A stretch of DNA of 64,000 nt from Coriolopsis trogii (GCA_020543525.1 JAHYIO010000023.1:992001-1056000), one strand, 5' to 3'; shown: positions 33,476 to 46,196, numbered from the stretch's first letter. Notes: generated from the sequence alone by a model not told the origin. Translations and numbers: made by a program.

Positions 33476-36400
33476 TCAACCGACACGAAGCTCCTTCATA
33501 ATCTCCTCAAAGACCGAGACATCATCTACCAGCTGCACGAGGTATGGGCGGATGGACTGGATGATGGTCAGCATTAATACAATGATAAGAACATCGAGTG
33601 ATACGTACACGAGTGTGGTCAAGCTTCTCGCTATCGACATCCTCACGTCGGACGGAGTCGTATGCAGTCATCATCTCTTCCTGTTTGGCCTTCCACATGT
33701 CTGCAGTCTTGTACGCATACGCCCGCCTACCACGACATAAGCCCACAGTATCTGCAGCATGCTTCCATACCTCATAAAAGTGCTGGGCACCATCCCGGAA
33801 CCGCCTCATCTCTGCGCAGCACAGAGACACGGCCTCATCGTCTCTGCGCTTCTTTTCCAATGCGCGTTGCCACTGTACGAAGTCAACTGTGTGCGGATCA
33901 GCAGACTGACGGGCAGTGGCAGAGACATACATACGTTGTGATGCCTGGGCAGTGCGGGTCTTCGCAGTGGTGCTGACGTCGGAGTGGAATATGTGCCATA
34001 TCCATGATCCTGTGAGCTTGCTATCTCCGAGACTGTGAGGTACCGCCATGTTAGCAATAGTCAAGTCCACGTCGGGGTCAATGCGTCGGAGTTGTTTGCT
34101 CGGAGAGGCATCAGACGCACCGTCGTAGTCCGGAGCGCGAAGGAGAACGATTCGATCAAAGTTGTTGTTGTATCGGGATGCCAGGAGTCTCGCAAGCTCC
34201 GCAGCATCCTGGACGTCTTGCTCGGCATTCTTGTTGGCCAGATGTCCACGCGCGTGTTTGCGCTTAGTATCTATATGAGCCGCGCGATGCTGAATGGCAA
34301 GTCGGACTTGCTCGAGCTGATCAAATGCCATGCCAATGCGGAGGGCCAGCTCAAACTCGGCCAGGTATTCAATGCAAAACTCTTCACACTCCTCTCGATC
34401 GAAATCTCATGGGAGCGCTAGCATATGGTCGTCTTCTCTCAGGTCAAGTTCCTCCTCGAGATCGTGTTCCGCCAAGTCTGGAAGAGTGGCCGCAAGCTCT
34501 TCCATGTACTTGCGCTGTGATTCACGCCATCGCGCCAACTTCTTTTCGAAGGCTTCCTGGGTGACGCGAGGATACAGGTGACAGTCGAGGGCGTCTTTCT
34601 GCTGCCTCTTCTGATCCTGCACGTAGCGCAGGTGAATGCTGAACAACATGTCAGTTTACGATAAGCACGGAAGCATCAGGCAAGAACCTACAGCTCGCGC
34701 TCAAGATCAAGTCCAGTCTTGATAAATTGCGCCGCACGCGAACGGTTCTGTGCGTGCGCGCGATCGCGATTGACGTTCCCAGCTGCTTTGGCGGCTTTGA
34801 CGAGCTCTTCCAAGGCCTTCTCTGCACTGGGCACTGCAGTTCGGTTAACGCAAGTGGGTCAAAGCAGGGTCTGTCACATACAATCTGTGCGTTCTAGAAG
34901 TAATGGACTGCTCTCCTATGCAGCCTCCTTCTCTCGGAACGTCAATGGTGTTGGCGCGTTGGTATCCACATGTATCTTCGCCCATTGTGCAACTGTTGCG
35001 GCACCTGCCCTTGCAGTCAGGCTGGCAAAATAGCGGGTGCTCCCGCGCTGCGCCTTGTGCAGTTTGGGGAGTTTGGTACTCAATCTTTTGGCTGGAGAAG
35101 GTATTTATCAGTACATGCATGCATGGTAGCGGTATTGCCGAGCTGAACGTACGTGTGGTCTCGAGCTTCATCCAGTTCCAGTGGTTGAATATACTTGTGA
35201 GAGCATCATGACGAGCTCCAGCTGTCATCTCCCTTGTGACCTTTCCAACTGTATTGAACTCGCTCCATGGGGTCTCGACACCCTCTCCGTAGGTATCCCC
35301 GAAGCCCTCAGCATATGCGAGCGAGTATACGAGCTGACACTGCTCCTTGTGGGCATGGATATGTAGGGCGGGTAGTAGCATCTTGAGGTTCTCCACGATG
35401 GGCAGCAGCTCAGGAAAGCGCTCAAGGAAGCGTTCAGAGAGCCATCGTATGATGTGACATACCACATCGTACGTCCAACCATGTTCAAGTAGAAGCTCAG
35501 TACCTCGTAGCTCTCCAGCCATCACGAAGTCAGAGTGTAATCTCCTACAGATACTCATATGAGACATTCATGCAAAAATGGTACGGAAGACTCACGTTTT
35601 GTTCGTAAGAAGATCGACGGTTGCTCCTGAACGAAACACGATGTGGTTACACACCACAGACAGAACGCCGCTGACATCCATGAATCTAAACTTCCCACGA
35701 CGCTGTATGCGTGTTGCTTTGAAGTCGTTACAGAGGTGTTCCTAGAGCAGACTGTGATTAGTCTCAACGCGTATGAGGTACACAAGTCCAGCCACTCACG
35801 CCTTCTTCCCCTTCCTGGCCTTGACCGTCTCCCCTCCGCTTTGATATTGCCTTCCCATACTTGTTATACTGCTTGCCCAGGTACGGTTTGATCTCGGAAT
35901 CCGGAACGAAGAAATTGAAGAACTCGCTTAGCGCAACATCGTCGGGGTCGTCGTCTTTGCTCTTCTTGTACAGGCTATAGTTGCCATCCTCTGACAAGAT
36001 GATACGAAACAAATATCTGCAATAGATAACCAGTCAATTATTGGTCTCATGATGCGGGACGGACAAGTACCTGAGGTGTTGAGGGACATCTCTCCAACCA
36101 CGGGGCAGGTTGACGCCAGGCCATGGGCAGGTGATACATGGAACCGTCCTGTCCTTCGGGTTCCGTTGAGGCAGCACAATTGCATGCGCATGTCCTGCAC
36201 GCTTCCGCGACAGAAGATCGCAATATACGCATGCTGTCGTCATAAGCTCCCGATAGCGATCCTAAGAACATATGGTTAGAACAGGTTGTCTCATACGATG
36301 ACGGCGGAGCCTTACCTTGACGGACGTAGGGGATCGACCATTCGTCTTCTTCACCAGCCGACTCATGTAATCCTGTGCGCTCTGCTTGGAGATGTTGAAG

Positions 36401-37315
36401 GCAAGGAGATAGTCGTCGAGCAGATCGATAGTGAAAGCAGTCTCGATGCGGTTCAGCGTCGCTGGGAAGTAACCAGCACGCACGAGTTGTTTGCGTTTCT
36501 CTAACCCTCCACCACACTGACAGTACCGGATTTTGCATTCGTGTACGCCGTTCTCCTGGACGATGACAAACGAGACAGGAGGAGATGTTTGGAATGCATT
36601 GGGACATGGGTCACCACGGTGGCCAAGGTGGATGACGAGACCAAGCTGAGACAAGTCTCGACGCTTGAAATAATAGCCGTTCCAGACACCCACCCAGTGA
36701 AGCGGCTGGTTCGTATGTAGCTTGACCACGCACGGCTCACAGAGTGGCTTTGCTTGGCTGCAGTCCGCACATCTGACCGTTGCTGGGCTCTTGCAGTCTT
36801 TCCGCGAGCACATGCCAGGGATGGCGTCATCGTGATCCCGCCAGAGGAGATCGTCGAGAATAGAATCGAGGTGTGGCTCGAATTGTTTCATGCGCGTGGA
36901 GTTCGTAGCCTTCGTGGGCTACAGGAAGACAGAAAATGAGTACGCTCTTCAAAGCCAAGACTGCAACGCGTACCTTGTATCTTGCGTTTGTACACTCCTC
37001 AGTTGAGGGTGCACACACAGGATCTGATGAGCAAGAGGTTGTCGAAGTTGTGGTGGGAGGTGTCGGCTCAGGCACGCTCTCTTCGGCGTCCTCGGGGATG
37101 ACTGGTGAGATATTCTCGTTGCCCGGAGTGTCGTCGCCGGTTGTAGAACGGTTGAATAGTGTGGGTTGTGGTTCTATATAGTTGAGGGTTCACTCGCGAA
37201 GAGTCAAAGTACCAGACGTGCTGACATCGTAAATCGAGTTGCTGCCGGTGGGATGAGGAACATGAGCAGTGAAGGAGACATTCTCCACCCTCTTGGCCCG
37301 TGGACGCCGTAACAT
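33476..37315 (-). CDS. KDZ (Kyakuja-Dileera-Zisupton) transposase with CxC2 zinc cluster
   Basis: A multi-exon gene. The ATG at 37315 begins MLRRPRAKRVENVSFTAHVP; after two small introns the frame continues STRMKQFEPHLDSILDDLLW. A cysteine cluster (CSRKDCKSPATVRCADC, then CEPC) matches the CxC2-type domain that precedes KDZ transposases. DRYRELM and CYCDLLSRKR follow. The catalytic part has YDVVCHIIRWLSERF, HIHAHKEQCQLVYSLAYAEG and GEGVETPWSEFNTVGKVTRE, the family motifs that supply an acidic residue, a histidine pair and the GExxExxW glutamate. The C-terminal region is a helical Lys/Arg/Glu-rich domain, ending EEIMKELRVG with TGA at 33476. No internal stop is needed once introns are removed, so it may be functional. 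In basidiomycetes this family is known to travel with cargo genes. Confidence 0.88.
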
Positions 37316-37534
37316 GAGAGGCAGAAACGCGTATGTTGCGGTCGAGAGAGTCCATGCTGAAGTCTAGGATGTATGTTGAGAAGGGTCAAAGGCACTCGCT
37401 GTTGTCAGTGTGGCCCGGAACAAAACATAGTACGGTCAATGCAAAGTGGCGGCTGCCATACCCGTCATAGAGTCAAAGCAATTCGGTCAAAGCGTATCAT
37501 ACGTAAGTACATGGTTTTACAGTATACAGCAAGT

Positions 37535-39621
37535 CTACTCTGGATCCGAGTCCGAGTCCGAGTCCGAGTGCATAGTATTGGACTGGCGGACAGGCAAAGC
37601 ATGCGGGATAATGGGTGCGCAGCCAGAGTACTCGAAGAAAGCATTGACATAGAACGAGAACATCTCTCCCTCACGTGTCGTCATATCGTCCGTCGGGAGG
37701 TCTGTCGTAAAGCGTTGCGAGTGTATAGTAGTCGGACACCGAGGCCATCGACTGAGAACTCGGCGAAATGCTTCCAAGTACGATACACGGCGGTGTGGTA
37801 GGTCGGCATACAGACCAACACCGCTAGACGGTATCTCCGTGAGGCTATATAGTACTCGCTGAGGGAAGACTTGAGCGAGCAGCTCGTCTCGTTGCTCTTC
37901 TCCATAGGAACCCTGCCGGTTTGGAACAAGAAGACGGTCGAGGGCGAGCAGCTCGTATCGGAACCCCAGGTTATACATCTCCCAGATAATAGCCAGCACA
38001 AGCTCTGGAATGACTTGAGAGACGGAACGCCCAAACCAATGCGCAGGGGAGGTGGGAGTGTCGTCAAAGTGTGCGGCCTCGAAGATGCTACCAAATACTG
38101 CCTGTATCATTTGCCAACGCTGACCGTTGGCGGTGGCTGTATTGATATCACGACCAGTAGGTCCATAGAGGACGTCTCGCCACCACTGCGTAGGTACACG
38201 AGTAACCCGAATATCAGGGACGCGGAGGAGGTACAGCCAGGGAGTTCGCAGTTGTAACCAGGTCATGATATATCGATCGCGGCGATCAACGGTATTGGGA
38301 CGGAGGAGGAGAGCGGGTTCAGGGATCCAATAGCCCCATATGTCTGGGTTCGGACGCGCAGGTTGGGAAAGATTTACAGATGACAACGCCTGTCGCCAGG
38401 CGGGCAACTTGGCCGGCATCCATTCGTGCTGGAACTCCTCGAACTTGTTCACCCCGCGTACTTGACTACGATGAGCTTGAGGATCTGCAGCATACGTTAG
38501 GTTATGTTCGAAATGAATGACCATTAGTGAGCGTACATGGCTGATGAGAAGAACGCGCCCCATGCGCACTTGGTCGCGATGTGCTTCCCTGGCGTCCGCT
38601 GGTACTGGTTGTCTGTTGTGCGGGGCCAGCAGTAGTCAAGGCACCCGCGACCAGTCTTGCTTTGTACTCCTTCTGCGATACAGGGGCACCATACCCTCCG
38701 TCGATATCGACGGCAAGGAGAGGTGCCCGCGATATGTCCAGGTAGAAGTGTCCGCCTCTGGCTGTGTAGGTGAGATGCCGCCCTGCCAACCCTCGGTATA
38801 GCGGCTCCGTGTCGTCCGTCACAGGAGTGGTACAGATATTGATCGGTTCAGTCAGAAGCACGACCTTGCAAACATGAGTGTCGGCGAGGATAGACACATC
38901 GCTGCGTATGAACCAAACGGGGATCCCGGCAGCAAATAAACTCTGCACCGTCCCGGGGTCAGTGGTAAATGCTCCCATCAAATTTGAGGCAAGCGAGGAC
39001 GGTTCGTTCTGGTGGACCTTGGCCATCTTGTCGTGGTAGTCGATGAAGGCGAGACACATGAGAGAATAGCGTTGAGTTTCATGAACTTGAAGGATAGCAT
39101 CGCGGTAGGTGGACGGGAAGTAGCGCAGGCGATCGCAAGCATGGCGCATGGCAGTATGGAGCCATTGAATGCGACGGTCGGGGAAGGAAGGATGGGTCGA
39201 GACAATGACAGACACCGAGTCTACTACTTTGCTGAGGGGAAGAAACACGTCTGCCTTGAACAAGCCCAGGCACTTGAAGACGGATCCTTGAATGATTTCG
39301 AAAGCCGCTTCTGCAGGCGTGAACCAGAGTGGCGCAAGAGGATCATCGGCTGCTACACGGCGGGGGATGGCGCACAGGTAGTTGTATTCTGGAGTGAAGA
39401 CCTGCGGCCATTGGACTGGGTCCACCAGGCCATACCTATAGTCGGCACGAAGAAAGACCTTGACCAATCCCACCGGGGGTTCTGGAACAAAGTCCATGTT
39501 GGGAGACGTGACGACGTACTTCACATCGTTCGTACTTGCGCCTACCAAGGCGTCCTGCCAGGACAAAGAAGCTGTAATTTGTTAGAAGCGTTGAATGATA
39601 CATGGAAGCTTTTCTCACCAT
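37535..39621 (-). CDS. KDZ-element gene B, unknown function
   Basis: About 670 residues in three coding exons. The ATG (39619-39621) is the last codon of the first exon and abuts the donor GTGAGA, so the protein starts M-DALVGASTNDVKYVV. Further segments are YRYGLVDPVQWPQVFTPEYN, PLWFTPAEAAFEIIQGSVFK and VWFIRSDVSILADTHVCKVV. The exon 2 donor is GTACGC near 38548 and its acceptor is CTGCAG near 38496. The last exon has EFQHEWMPAKLPAWRQAL, GYWIPEPALLLRPNTVDRRD and RVTRVPTQWWRDVLYGPTGR, and ends in DSDSDSDSDPE with the stop at 37535. Trp/Pro-rich conserved-looking blocks suggest a real folded protein; I recognise no domain. Transcribed in the same direction as the transposase, 0.2 kb upstream of it. 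Confidence 0.72.
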
Positions 39622-39707
39622 TTGCGTTCCCCTGCACGCTTAGTAGGGACATGTTCCAATTTTCGCGTCGTGCGACGGTCGTTCGAATGGTACGTTGGGA
39701 GATGATG

Positions 39708-39765
39708 GTCGAAGAACACAAGTTCAACGACTGCACGCAGCCAGAGGACCTCAAAGTCTTTCTGG
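39708..39765 (-). repeat. Inverted 58-bp repeat, left copy
   Basis: Contains the motif AAAGACTTTGAGGTCC on the minus strand and matches the reverse complement of 40311-40368 at 56 of 58 positions. It lies just upstream of the start of gene B, in the zone from which the two arms of the transposon diverge. Confidence 0.85.
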
Positions 39766-39875
39766 ACAGCGCGCTGGGAAAGGGGGAAGACGTGTGTTGG
39801 TGGGAGGGTCGATATTGGAGAGTGTCGGGAGAGTCGAGGGGTAGGGAGGGTCGATAGCGGGTTGTCAATAGCTGT

Positions 39876-39925
39876 GAGAGTCGAGAGGGGAGAGAGTCGA
39901 GAGGGGAGAGAGTCGAGAGGGGAGA
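39876..39925. repeat. Short tandem repeat, GAGTCGAGAGGGGAGAG units
   Basis: About three near-identical 17-bp units (GAGTCGAGAGGGGAGAG), inside a purine-rich region (39790-40060) with many variants of GAGAGTCGAG. It sits between the two 58-bp inverted copies, at the divergence point of the element. Confidence 0.75.
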
Positions 39926-40310
39926 CAGCCGAGAAACGATAGCGTTGAGAGTGGAAAGTGTCGAGAGAGTCGGGCGTTGAGAGTAACAATTGTCGGGTCG
40001 AGTGTCAAGAGTGTCGAGAAGGGGCCTTGAGGCGAGTGATGGCGGCAAGAGAGAGAGCGGAGGATGCCAGTGTTGGACTCAGCAGACAGTTACGTGAGCC
40101 GATGTCAGCGCCTTTGCGGAGACCTTCGGAGTCATCATTTTTTCGGCCGTCGACTCTACCCCGCCCTCTGTGCTCCCCGTCGGCCCGCCGTTTCCCGACC
40201 TCCCCGACCTCGTTGCTCGTCGTTCATTTTGCACTTCAACTTCAACCTCAACGCTTCGCCTCACCTCTCCGTCTTTGCTCGCCTCTCAGTAATGCCCTCC
40301 TGGGCACCCG

Positions 40311-40368
40311 CCAGAAAGACTTTGAGGTCCTCTGGCGGTGTGCAGTCGTTGAACTTGTGTTCTTCGAC
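40311..40368 (+). repeat. Inverted 58-bp repeat, right copy
   Basis: Starts CCAGAAAGACTTTGAGGTCC and is the mirror of 39708-39765. Shorter copies of the core appear at about 42981-43015 and 43738-43775, the latter some 190 nt upstream of the start of gene C. Confidence 0.85.
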
Positions 40369-41465
40369 TTTCGACTTCGCTTTCTCAGATGCCATGCTGT
40401 ACATCCCTACCAACCTTGTAAGTGTTTTGGGCCTGTGCCAAGTGGCCATCGCTGTTGTGAATGTGAGTATTATCCCAAAGTCGGCGTTGTGTGTTTACTT
40501 ATGCTCCATGATGCAGCTGTCCAGTTTCGTACTCGTTGGTCATCATCACGCCCACGACTCGGTTAGAGGACGCAACCTCCCATGGTCCTAATACGAAGTG
40601 CAGTTCGCGCGCACATCCTCAGCGAAGCTCCACCAGATTCACGGGTTCACCTCACCCACATGTTCGTGCACATTCTCAAATTCCGACCTAGCTTCCACCT
40701 CACTCGTGCACCGCACATGTCAGTCCTCAACACGAACGTCTGGCACCTCCTCCAGGGCACAAAGTGCTTGTTTCAAGACCACCGCCACTTCACGCGACTT
40801 CCCCACGTTCGCGCATCTCGCCAATCAGTCCCTGCGCTGCCACATGCAGCTCCAGCCTTGAGTTCACTCCAGGAACGGCGCATCCGGGGTACCCTATCAT
40901 CAGAACGCGCTTTCAATGGCGGCGTCGACGCGATAGTTGTAGATGAGAATGCCTGCCAAATCCCCATGATGCCCGGCAGCGAGTGAAGTGGCCACGCGCC
41001 GACCCTTGTTTGCAGTCTGGAGTCAGCGATACGCGCAAGATTGAGAAGCACGCGAAGCATGGTCGTCGATGTCTCGCGACGGTGACGCCTGTCTGCTGGG
41101 AGCAATCACCTTGACGTATGTGTTCGGTCATTCCATGAACCCAAAAACACCTCATTCGCATGTTTTCCGTTTCCTCGCCCGCAAGGAAGTGCAGTTGCGC
41201 CTTCTGCCCACTCGTGACTTTCAACAATGGTTAGGACCCAAGACCCCCATGTGGAGGTAGTTGCCATGGACGACCGCCAGTACAGTCAATACCAGTGCCG
41301 CGTGTCGCCCGAGTGTCACCCTTGTCATTGTTCCTTTGTCCGCGTCAAGTGGCGTCGACAGCGCCCTTTAGCCTGGGCCTGGTCTGGAGGTATAACACGC
41401 GCCATGAACGTCTCACAATGGTTCTACTTTGTGCCTCTCCTCCGACCACACCGTCTGTTACTGCA

Positions 41466-42015
41466 ATGCCACGCCCACGCAATACGAATCCTCGTCGTGG
41501 ACGAACGTCAGCGCCCACAGCCCGCACTGTTCGACGTCGCGACTTCCGTGAAGTTGCTCATGAATTTGCCCAGCAACAACCTCCTCTCGAAGCGCTCTGT
41601 TTGCACCCAAAACGAAAGTATCTCATGTACTTGTCTGGCTCAGAAGATGACGGCCGTCTCTATGGGCAGGTACGCCTCTAACCATGTGGTCGAGCACTAT
41701 TCACCGCTAACTACTTCACCCCAGTGTCGCCGCCGCCAATGCCCATACCATGGTGTTACTCAATATCTTACTGCACCCCTCTCGTATGCTTAGCTCGTCG
41801 ATCTCAACCTCAAACGCCCTTTCCGGCTGGCAAAGTCGCCCCGTTGGCTCGACACTTATCGCGAGGAAGTCAAACAGCTCTTGCAAAAGCATGGCTACGA
41901 TCACAACTCAGCTGATGTCACCGACTATATTCTCTCTGGGTTCCCCGACATTGAGGGCGATCTCGAGGACACCGCTGAGGACGAGGCAGCCCAGCTGGCC
42001 GAGGAAGCCGAATAA
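41466..42015 (+). CDS. KDZ-element gene E (partial model), unknown function
   Basis: Two coding-like blocks on the plus strand. One (41466-41669) starts MPRPRNTNPRRGRTSAPTAR and ends YLMYLSGSEDDGRLYGQ before a GTACGC donor. The other (41794-42015) reads LVDLNLKRPFRLAKSPRWLD, then YREEVKQLLQKHGYDHNSAD and TDYILSGFPDIEG, and ends in an acidic tail (EDEAAQLAEEAE) with TAA. A short middle exon (VAAANAHTMVLLNI) lies between, but I could not join all three in one frame with standard splice sites. The gene may therefore be damaged or have extra exons upstream (40380-41460). No domain is recognised. Confidence 0.38.
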
Positions 42016-43929
42016 TCCGAGGAACCCGAGGACCCTTCAGAACAAGAGTAGAGCTGAGCAAGTTTCGGTACCTGTCTGTTATCCTGATGGTCAGTCTGTC
42101 ACTTGGCTGTGTAGATCATATTCACTTACTTCTGGCTACAGTATAGAACGCTATGCACCTTGGTTATATTGCACAGTCTTTCATGTAGTAATTTGACAAG
42201 GCGGTTCGGGAGCTCGTATCTTGAGCGTCTACATTTCCTGATACGGCAATGGCAATACCTGTTAGGACATGAAAGGGATGTGTGCGATGAGGAGACGAGT
42301 GCACCAAGTATGTGTGTGTCAAAGACGTGGAGGTTGAATACACGTTAGACTGTTATGTGCACGACATGAAGATGAGCTGCGAGGATGAGCAAACCGGCTC
42401 GGATAGGTTCAGTCAAAAACACGATTGATCCGCCTTCAGAATTGGTACAGATCAAATTTCAGATTGATCGGCTTGCATTGTCTGTAAGAAGTCGAGCTGA
42501 ACCAAACCGCGAGGTGCGATCCATCTATGGCAGTTGCTGGATGATTTTCCAGCGACGTGGCCGACATGTTTGAGAGTGCTCTCATCGTCCCCAAGGACGA
42601 CAACGCGTGCGCACCATCCTCCTTCTCCTCCTTTGCCCTGTCGCGTCATATGTTTGTACTTTCCTCCCTGCCGCGTAAAGTTTTGGCCCTCACCATGCCC
42701 GCTCTGTCCTCACCAAATTCGCACCCAACGATTCGCACATACTCGGGGGCCTCCATATCCCTCGACGGTGATACGCCCTGGAGATTCACTTCCAGTCCTC
42801 GTCCAACCCCCGCTCGTCCTTCTCTCACACCGGGCACGTTGCCCTCGACTGTCTCGCCATCATTGAGACCGCCTCCAAGAGGCCCGATGACATGGCAACA
42901 TCGTGCAACATGCTAACATCCCTTTTCCGCCTACAGACTCTGACACACACAATGCGAACTTGGAGTTCGCATAGACATCCCCGCAAGACTTTGAGGTCCG
43001 CAGGGATCATATCTTACCTTCGGACGGCTGCACGCACCTCCCTGTCGCATAGAGTTTCCACCCTTGGCCCTGGTATCCCGGCCCCATCCTCGCCAGACAT
43101 GGATCACAGGCTGCACCCAACAGTTCCCATATCCTTCATGGGCGAGTGAGCCCTCGACGATGCTCCGCCCTCGAGACCTCCTTCGTCGCAATCCAGTCCG
43201 GCTGAGCGCACTCCTACTTCCTTCAACCCTGGCACATTGCCCTCCACAAACTTGCCTGGCCCGATAAGTAGAACCAGGAGACTGATGTGACGGTCTTAGA
43301 ATATATCTCGTACGTTGTTGTCTCATCTCTCGCAGGATGTCACAATGAGCTAACGAACCAAATAGCCTCGACTCCCACTCACGCCAACCACGTTTTGCCC
43401 TCGACTCGTTACTAGCATGGCCGACGCCGACGGCGAACCCCTCGACTGGGGCAACAACGACGACGAACAGCAGCCCCCAACCAACTCCTACGCCGAACTC
43501 TCGCCACAACAGCTGACAGGCGGATACGTGAATCCATCAGGAGACGCAGAGGACGCAGTGTCTCTTGGGGACGATAATGACGACGAGCATGAGTACTTTG
43601 CTACCAGCACTACCGAGCAGGCATCTGCATGTGGGGCACAATGTCAAGCAAAGCCGACGTTCAACGCGTCGCACTCACATTCCTCCGATCCTTATCACGG
43701 CTCCGTCGAACTTGTTGTACGCGTGCATAGACATCTGCGAAAGACTTTGAGGTCCGCCAGGATCGTATGCCATTGCCAGGCCATGACAGTGCCAAGGCCG
43801 TACAGGACAAAGCACGGTTGGAGCACGGCCGAGTGCCCGTGGCCCTTGCCAACACGGGCCACTGCTCCTCTGCCAGAGCCTTATAGCCCGATTCGTGGTC
43901 ACTCCTCCGACACCGTTCTCATCTTCACC
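42016..43929 (+). other. Internal region of the KDZ element with degenerate frames
   Basis: Frames at 42557-42916 and 43417-43929 are Pro/Ser- or Asp/Glu-rich (MADADGEPLDWGNNDDEQQ in the second). The second is open into gene C but contains a copy of the AAAGACTTTGAGGTCC repeat, so it is more likely leader or decayed duplicate than protein. A second repeat copy is at about 42981. Confidence 0.45.
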
Positions 43930-45356
43930 ATGTCCCCACCCGCTGACTCTCGCGTCAAGGATATCGTGGACGCGCGCACTGTCCGATCTTACCTGTTGGG
44001 CGGTGTGACCACCTGCGTCAAGGGTTACGACCATTACTTCACGATCAGCTATGGCGCCACGAACTGGAAATCAGTGGGGCTGGCATTGACGATAGTACGT
44101 TCACCTCCTGTGTCATTAGGTGCATTTGGAACTGACGAGATCTTAGTGTAAGGGTCCGTTGGACAATAGGTGCCATGAGCATCTGAAGCCCTTGCGCCGT
44201 CAGATCTCAGACGAAACTCGTGCCGATATGTTACGGGCCATCAAGCAATTGGACCCTCCGCCGTACAATAATCCGACATACCGTGCAGACGCCATATTCT
44301 GGCTCCAAGAGCTACGGGACGTCGTGGAGACGTCTAGCGCTCCAACCGGCTTCTCGTCAAGCCAACGGGTTGTGCGTAGCGAAGAGCCAGCTTCTTCGCC
44401 CTCCGCCAGCTGTACTCCTGCTCGCGCTGTGACCCGTACCCTAGGCAAGAGCACTCACGCAGATATGGTGTCGTCGGGGAAGGGGAAACGGGGCCGGCCT
44501 AGCTTGCTCAAGTGTACCGTCACTGCATACATTTACTTGAAGGTACGTTCATTCACCACGTAGCCTCGTACACTGACCAAACTGCATTTAGAACAGCCAA
44601 GAGCCCTTAGAGCTGGAAGGAGACGGGACCTGCCGCGATCCCATAGTCGAGTTTTCTTTCAACCAAGATGCCTTCAACGAGGTCCTCGATGACATTCGTC
44701 TCAGCGAAGGTCGCGCCACCCCATACAAGTTCCTCATATGGTTCCCCCTGATCGACGACTGGGCTGACCATCCGCACGGATCAGCGCTGAATTGGCTCGC
44801 TCCTGGTCAATGTGTTTTGTACCGCAAGCTCGAGGTCAGCGACATGCCCCAGGTCAATCACTACAAGTGGCTCACCCTCCAGCATATCCCCCGCCTGTCG
44901 ACCACCCTTGCGATGCTTTCGTCTATCTTAGCCTTTGCTGCCACTGGCGAATTGGCAGCCGACTCCAACACTTCTGCCTCCATCCATTCCAAGAGTGTTA
45001 TCCCGAGTCAGCAGAAGCGCGGTCGTTCTCCCGAAACATCGGTCGCTGCAGGCAAGAAGCGGGTACTTGCCGAAGGAGTTTCTGTCGATGTCGCAGGCTC
45101 CGACGTCGTCGTTGTCGTCGATACTCAGGATGCGGCGGCTAGAGGGAATATGGAGGCTGACGGCATGCGAGCGGCCGTGCCAGGGTCTACTGTTGCCACT
45201 GTGGTTGCTGGTGTCATCGACTTGACCGGGGATGATGACAACCATGCTGTCCCGGCCACAACATGCATCACTTCTGTCTCCCGCAAGCGCAAAGCAAAGC
45301 GCACACAGAACGGTCGACCGAGCACGGCGGAGATCATTGATTTGATGAGCGAATAA
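43930..45356 (+). CDS. KDZ-element gene C, unknown function
   Basis: Three exons, 43930-44094, 44147-44542 and 44592-45356, encode 441 residues. The start (CACCATGTC) gives MSPPADSRVKDIVDARTVRS. A region with TICKGPLDNRCHEHLKPLRR has two cysteines and a histidine that could bind metal. Later blocks are NQDAFNEVLDDIRLSEGRAT and PYKFLIWFPLIDDWADHPHG. The C-terminal third is low-complexity with basic patches (KRKAKRTQ) and two repeats of the pattern VIDLTGDDD / IIDLMSE, which resembles a SUMO-interacting motif (V/I-x-D-L-T followed by acids). That is an inference only. No known family is recognised. The promoter side holds the shared repeat motif. Confidence 0.7.
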
Positions 45357-46196
45357 ACTACCCGTAGTTTGATGTTACAAGGCTTCGAATGTATCCTCAA
45401 TCGACGTGACGTATGCATACGTACCTGTTATGCGACACGATCCTTTTGCCCTCGCGGTTCATCGCTTGCTGCGCTCTTTTCAGAGTCCGGACCGTAACGC
45501 CTACAGAGACTACGGCAATGGTTTAATGCCCTCGCGCGACGCTGGAGATCATGTGCGGACAACCTTCAACCTCATGGACGACGGGACGGCATCGACCCCG
45601 TCAAAGAATTGTATCATTCCTACCAACTCGGACGCGCTTGAACGCAATCTTTAGCTCGATATTGCGCCCCGAAGTCACGTCATCCTCGCCACAACGTTCA
45701 ACATTCCAGGCCTCCCGTACATCAGCTCATCGTGCTGTGATCAGCCCACCAGTTGACCCCCACGCGCCGTCACCTTTTCCCATTCGCGTCGCCTTCCCGA
45801 TTGAATTCTGCTACTCCCTCGCGGCGTCCAGATCTGCCCACCGACGAGGCATATTCTATGAGCCCCGTTCGTGCCGAGAGTCCACACTGCTCGCTCGGTT
45901 CCGCGTGGCTCAAGCGTGGCCCAAGTCTTTGTCGATGGCGATCTATTGGGCAACGGGTCTTGTCTGGTGTGCCTGACTCAGGCCATCCTTTTTGTCAGTC
46001 CCATTTTGCAGTGCAACAAGACGTCAACTGATCTTTTTTGGCAGGCTCTTGCCGGGTGGCACCAGGTCGTAGCTTTGATTAATGACACGCCTTCAGTTTT
46101 GTGGGTCGAAGCGTAGTCATAGCTAGCTGACGACGTTTTGGCCCCTTGCCCTCTCTCCTCTCACCCATTCTTGACCTCAGCCACCACCATTCCCCC
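45357..46196 (+). other. Region between element genes C and D
   Basis: Short overlapping frames of up to 141 codons, none coherent. It probably contains the 3' end of gene C and the promoter and leader of gene D. No copy of the AAAGACTTTGAGG motif was found here. Confidence 0.4.

Noticed and set aside
43417..43929. In-frame N-terminal extension of element gene C
   Set aside because: It contains a copy of the noncoding-looking AAAGACTTTGAGGTCC repeat, and the ATG at 43930 has a better context; kept as leader or decayed sequence.
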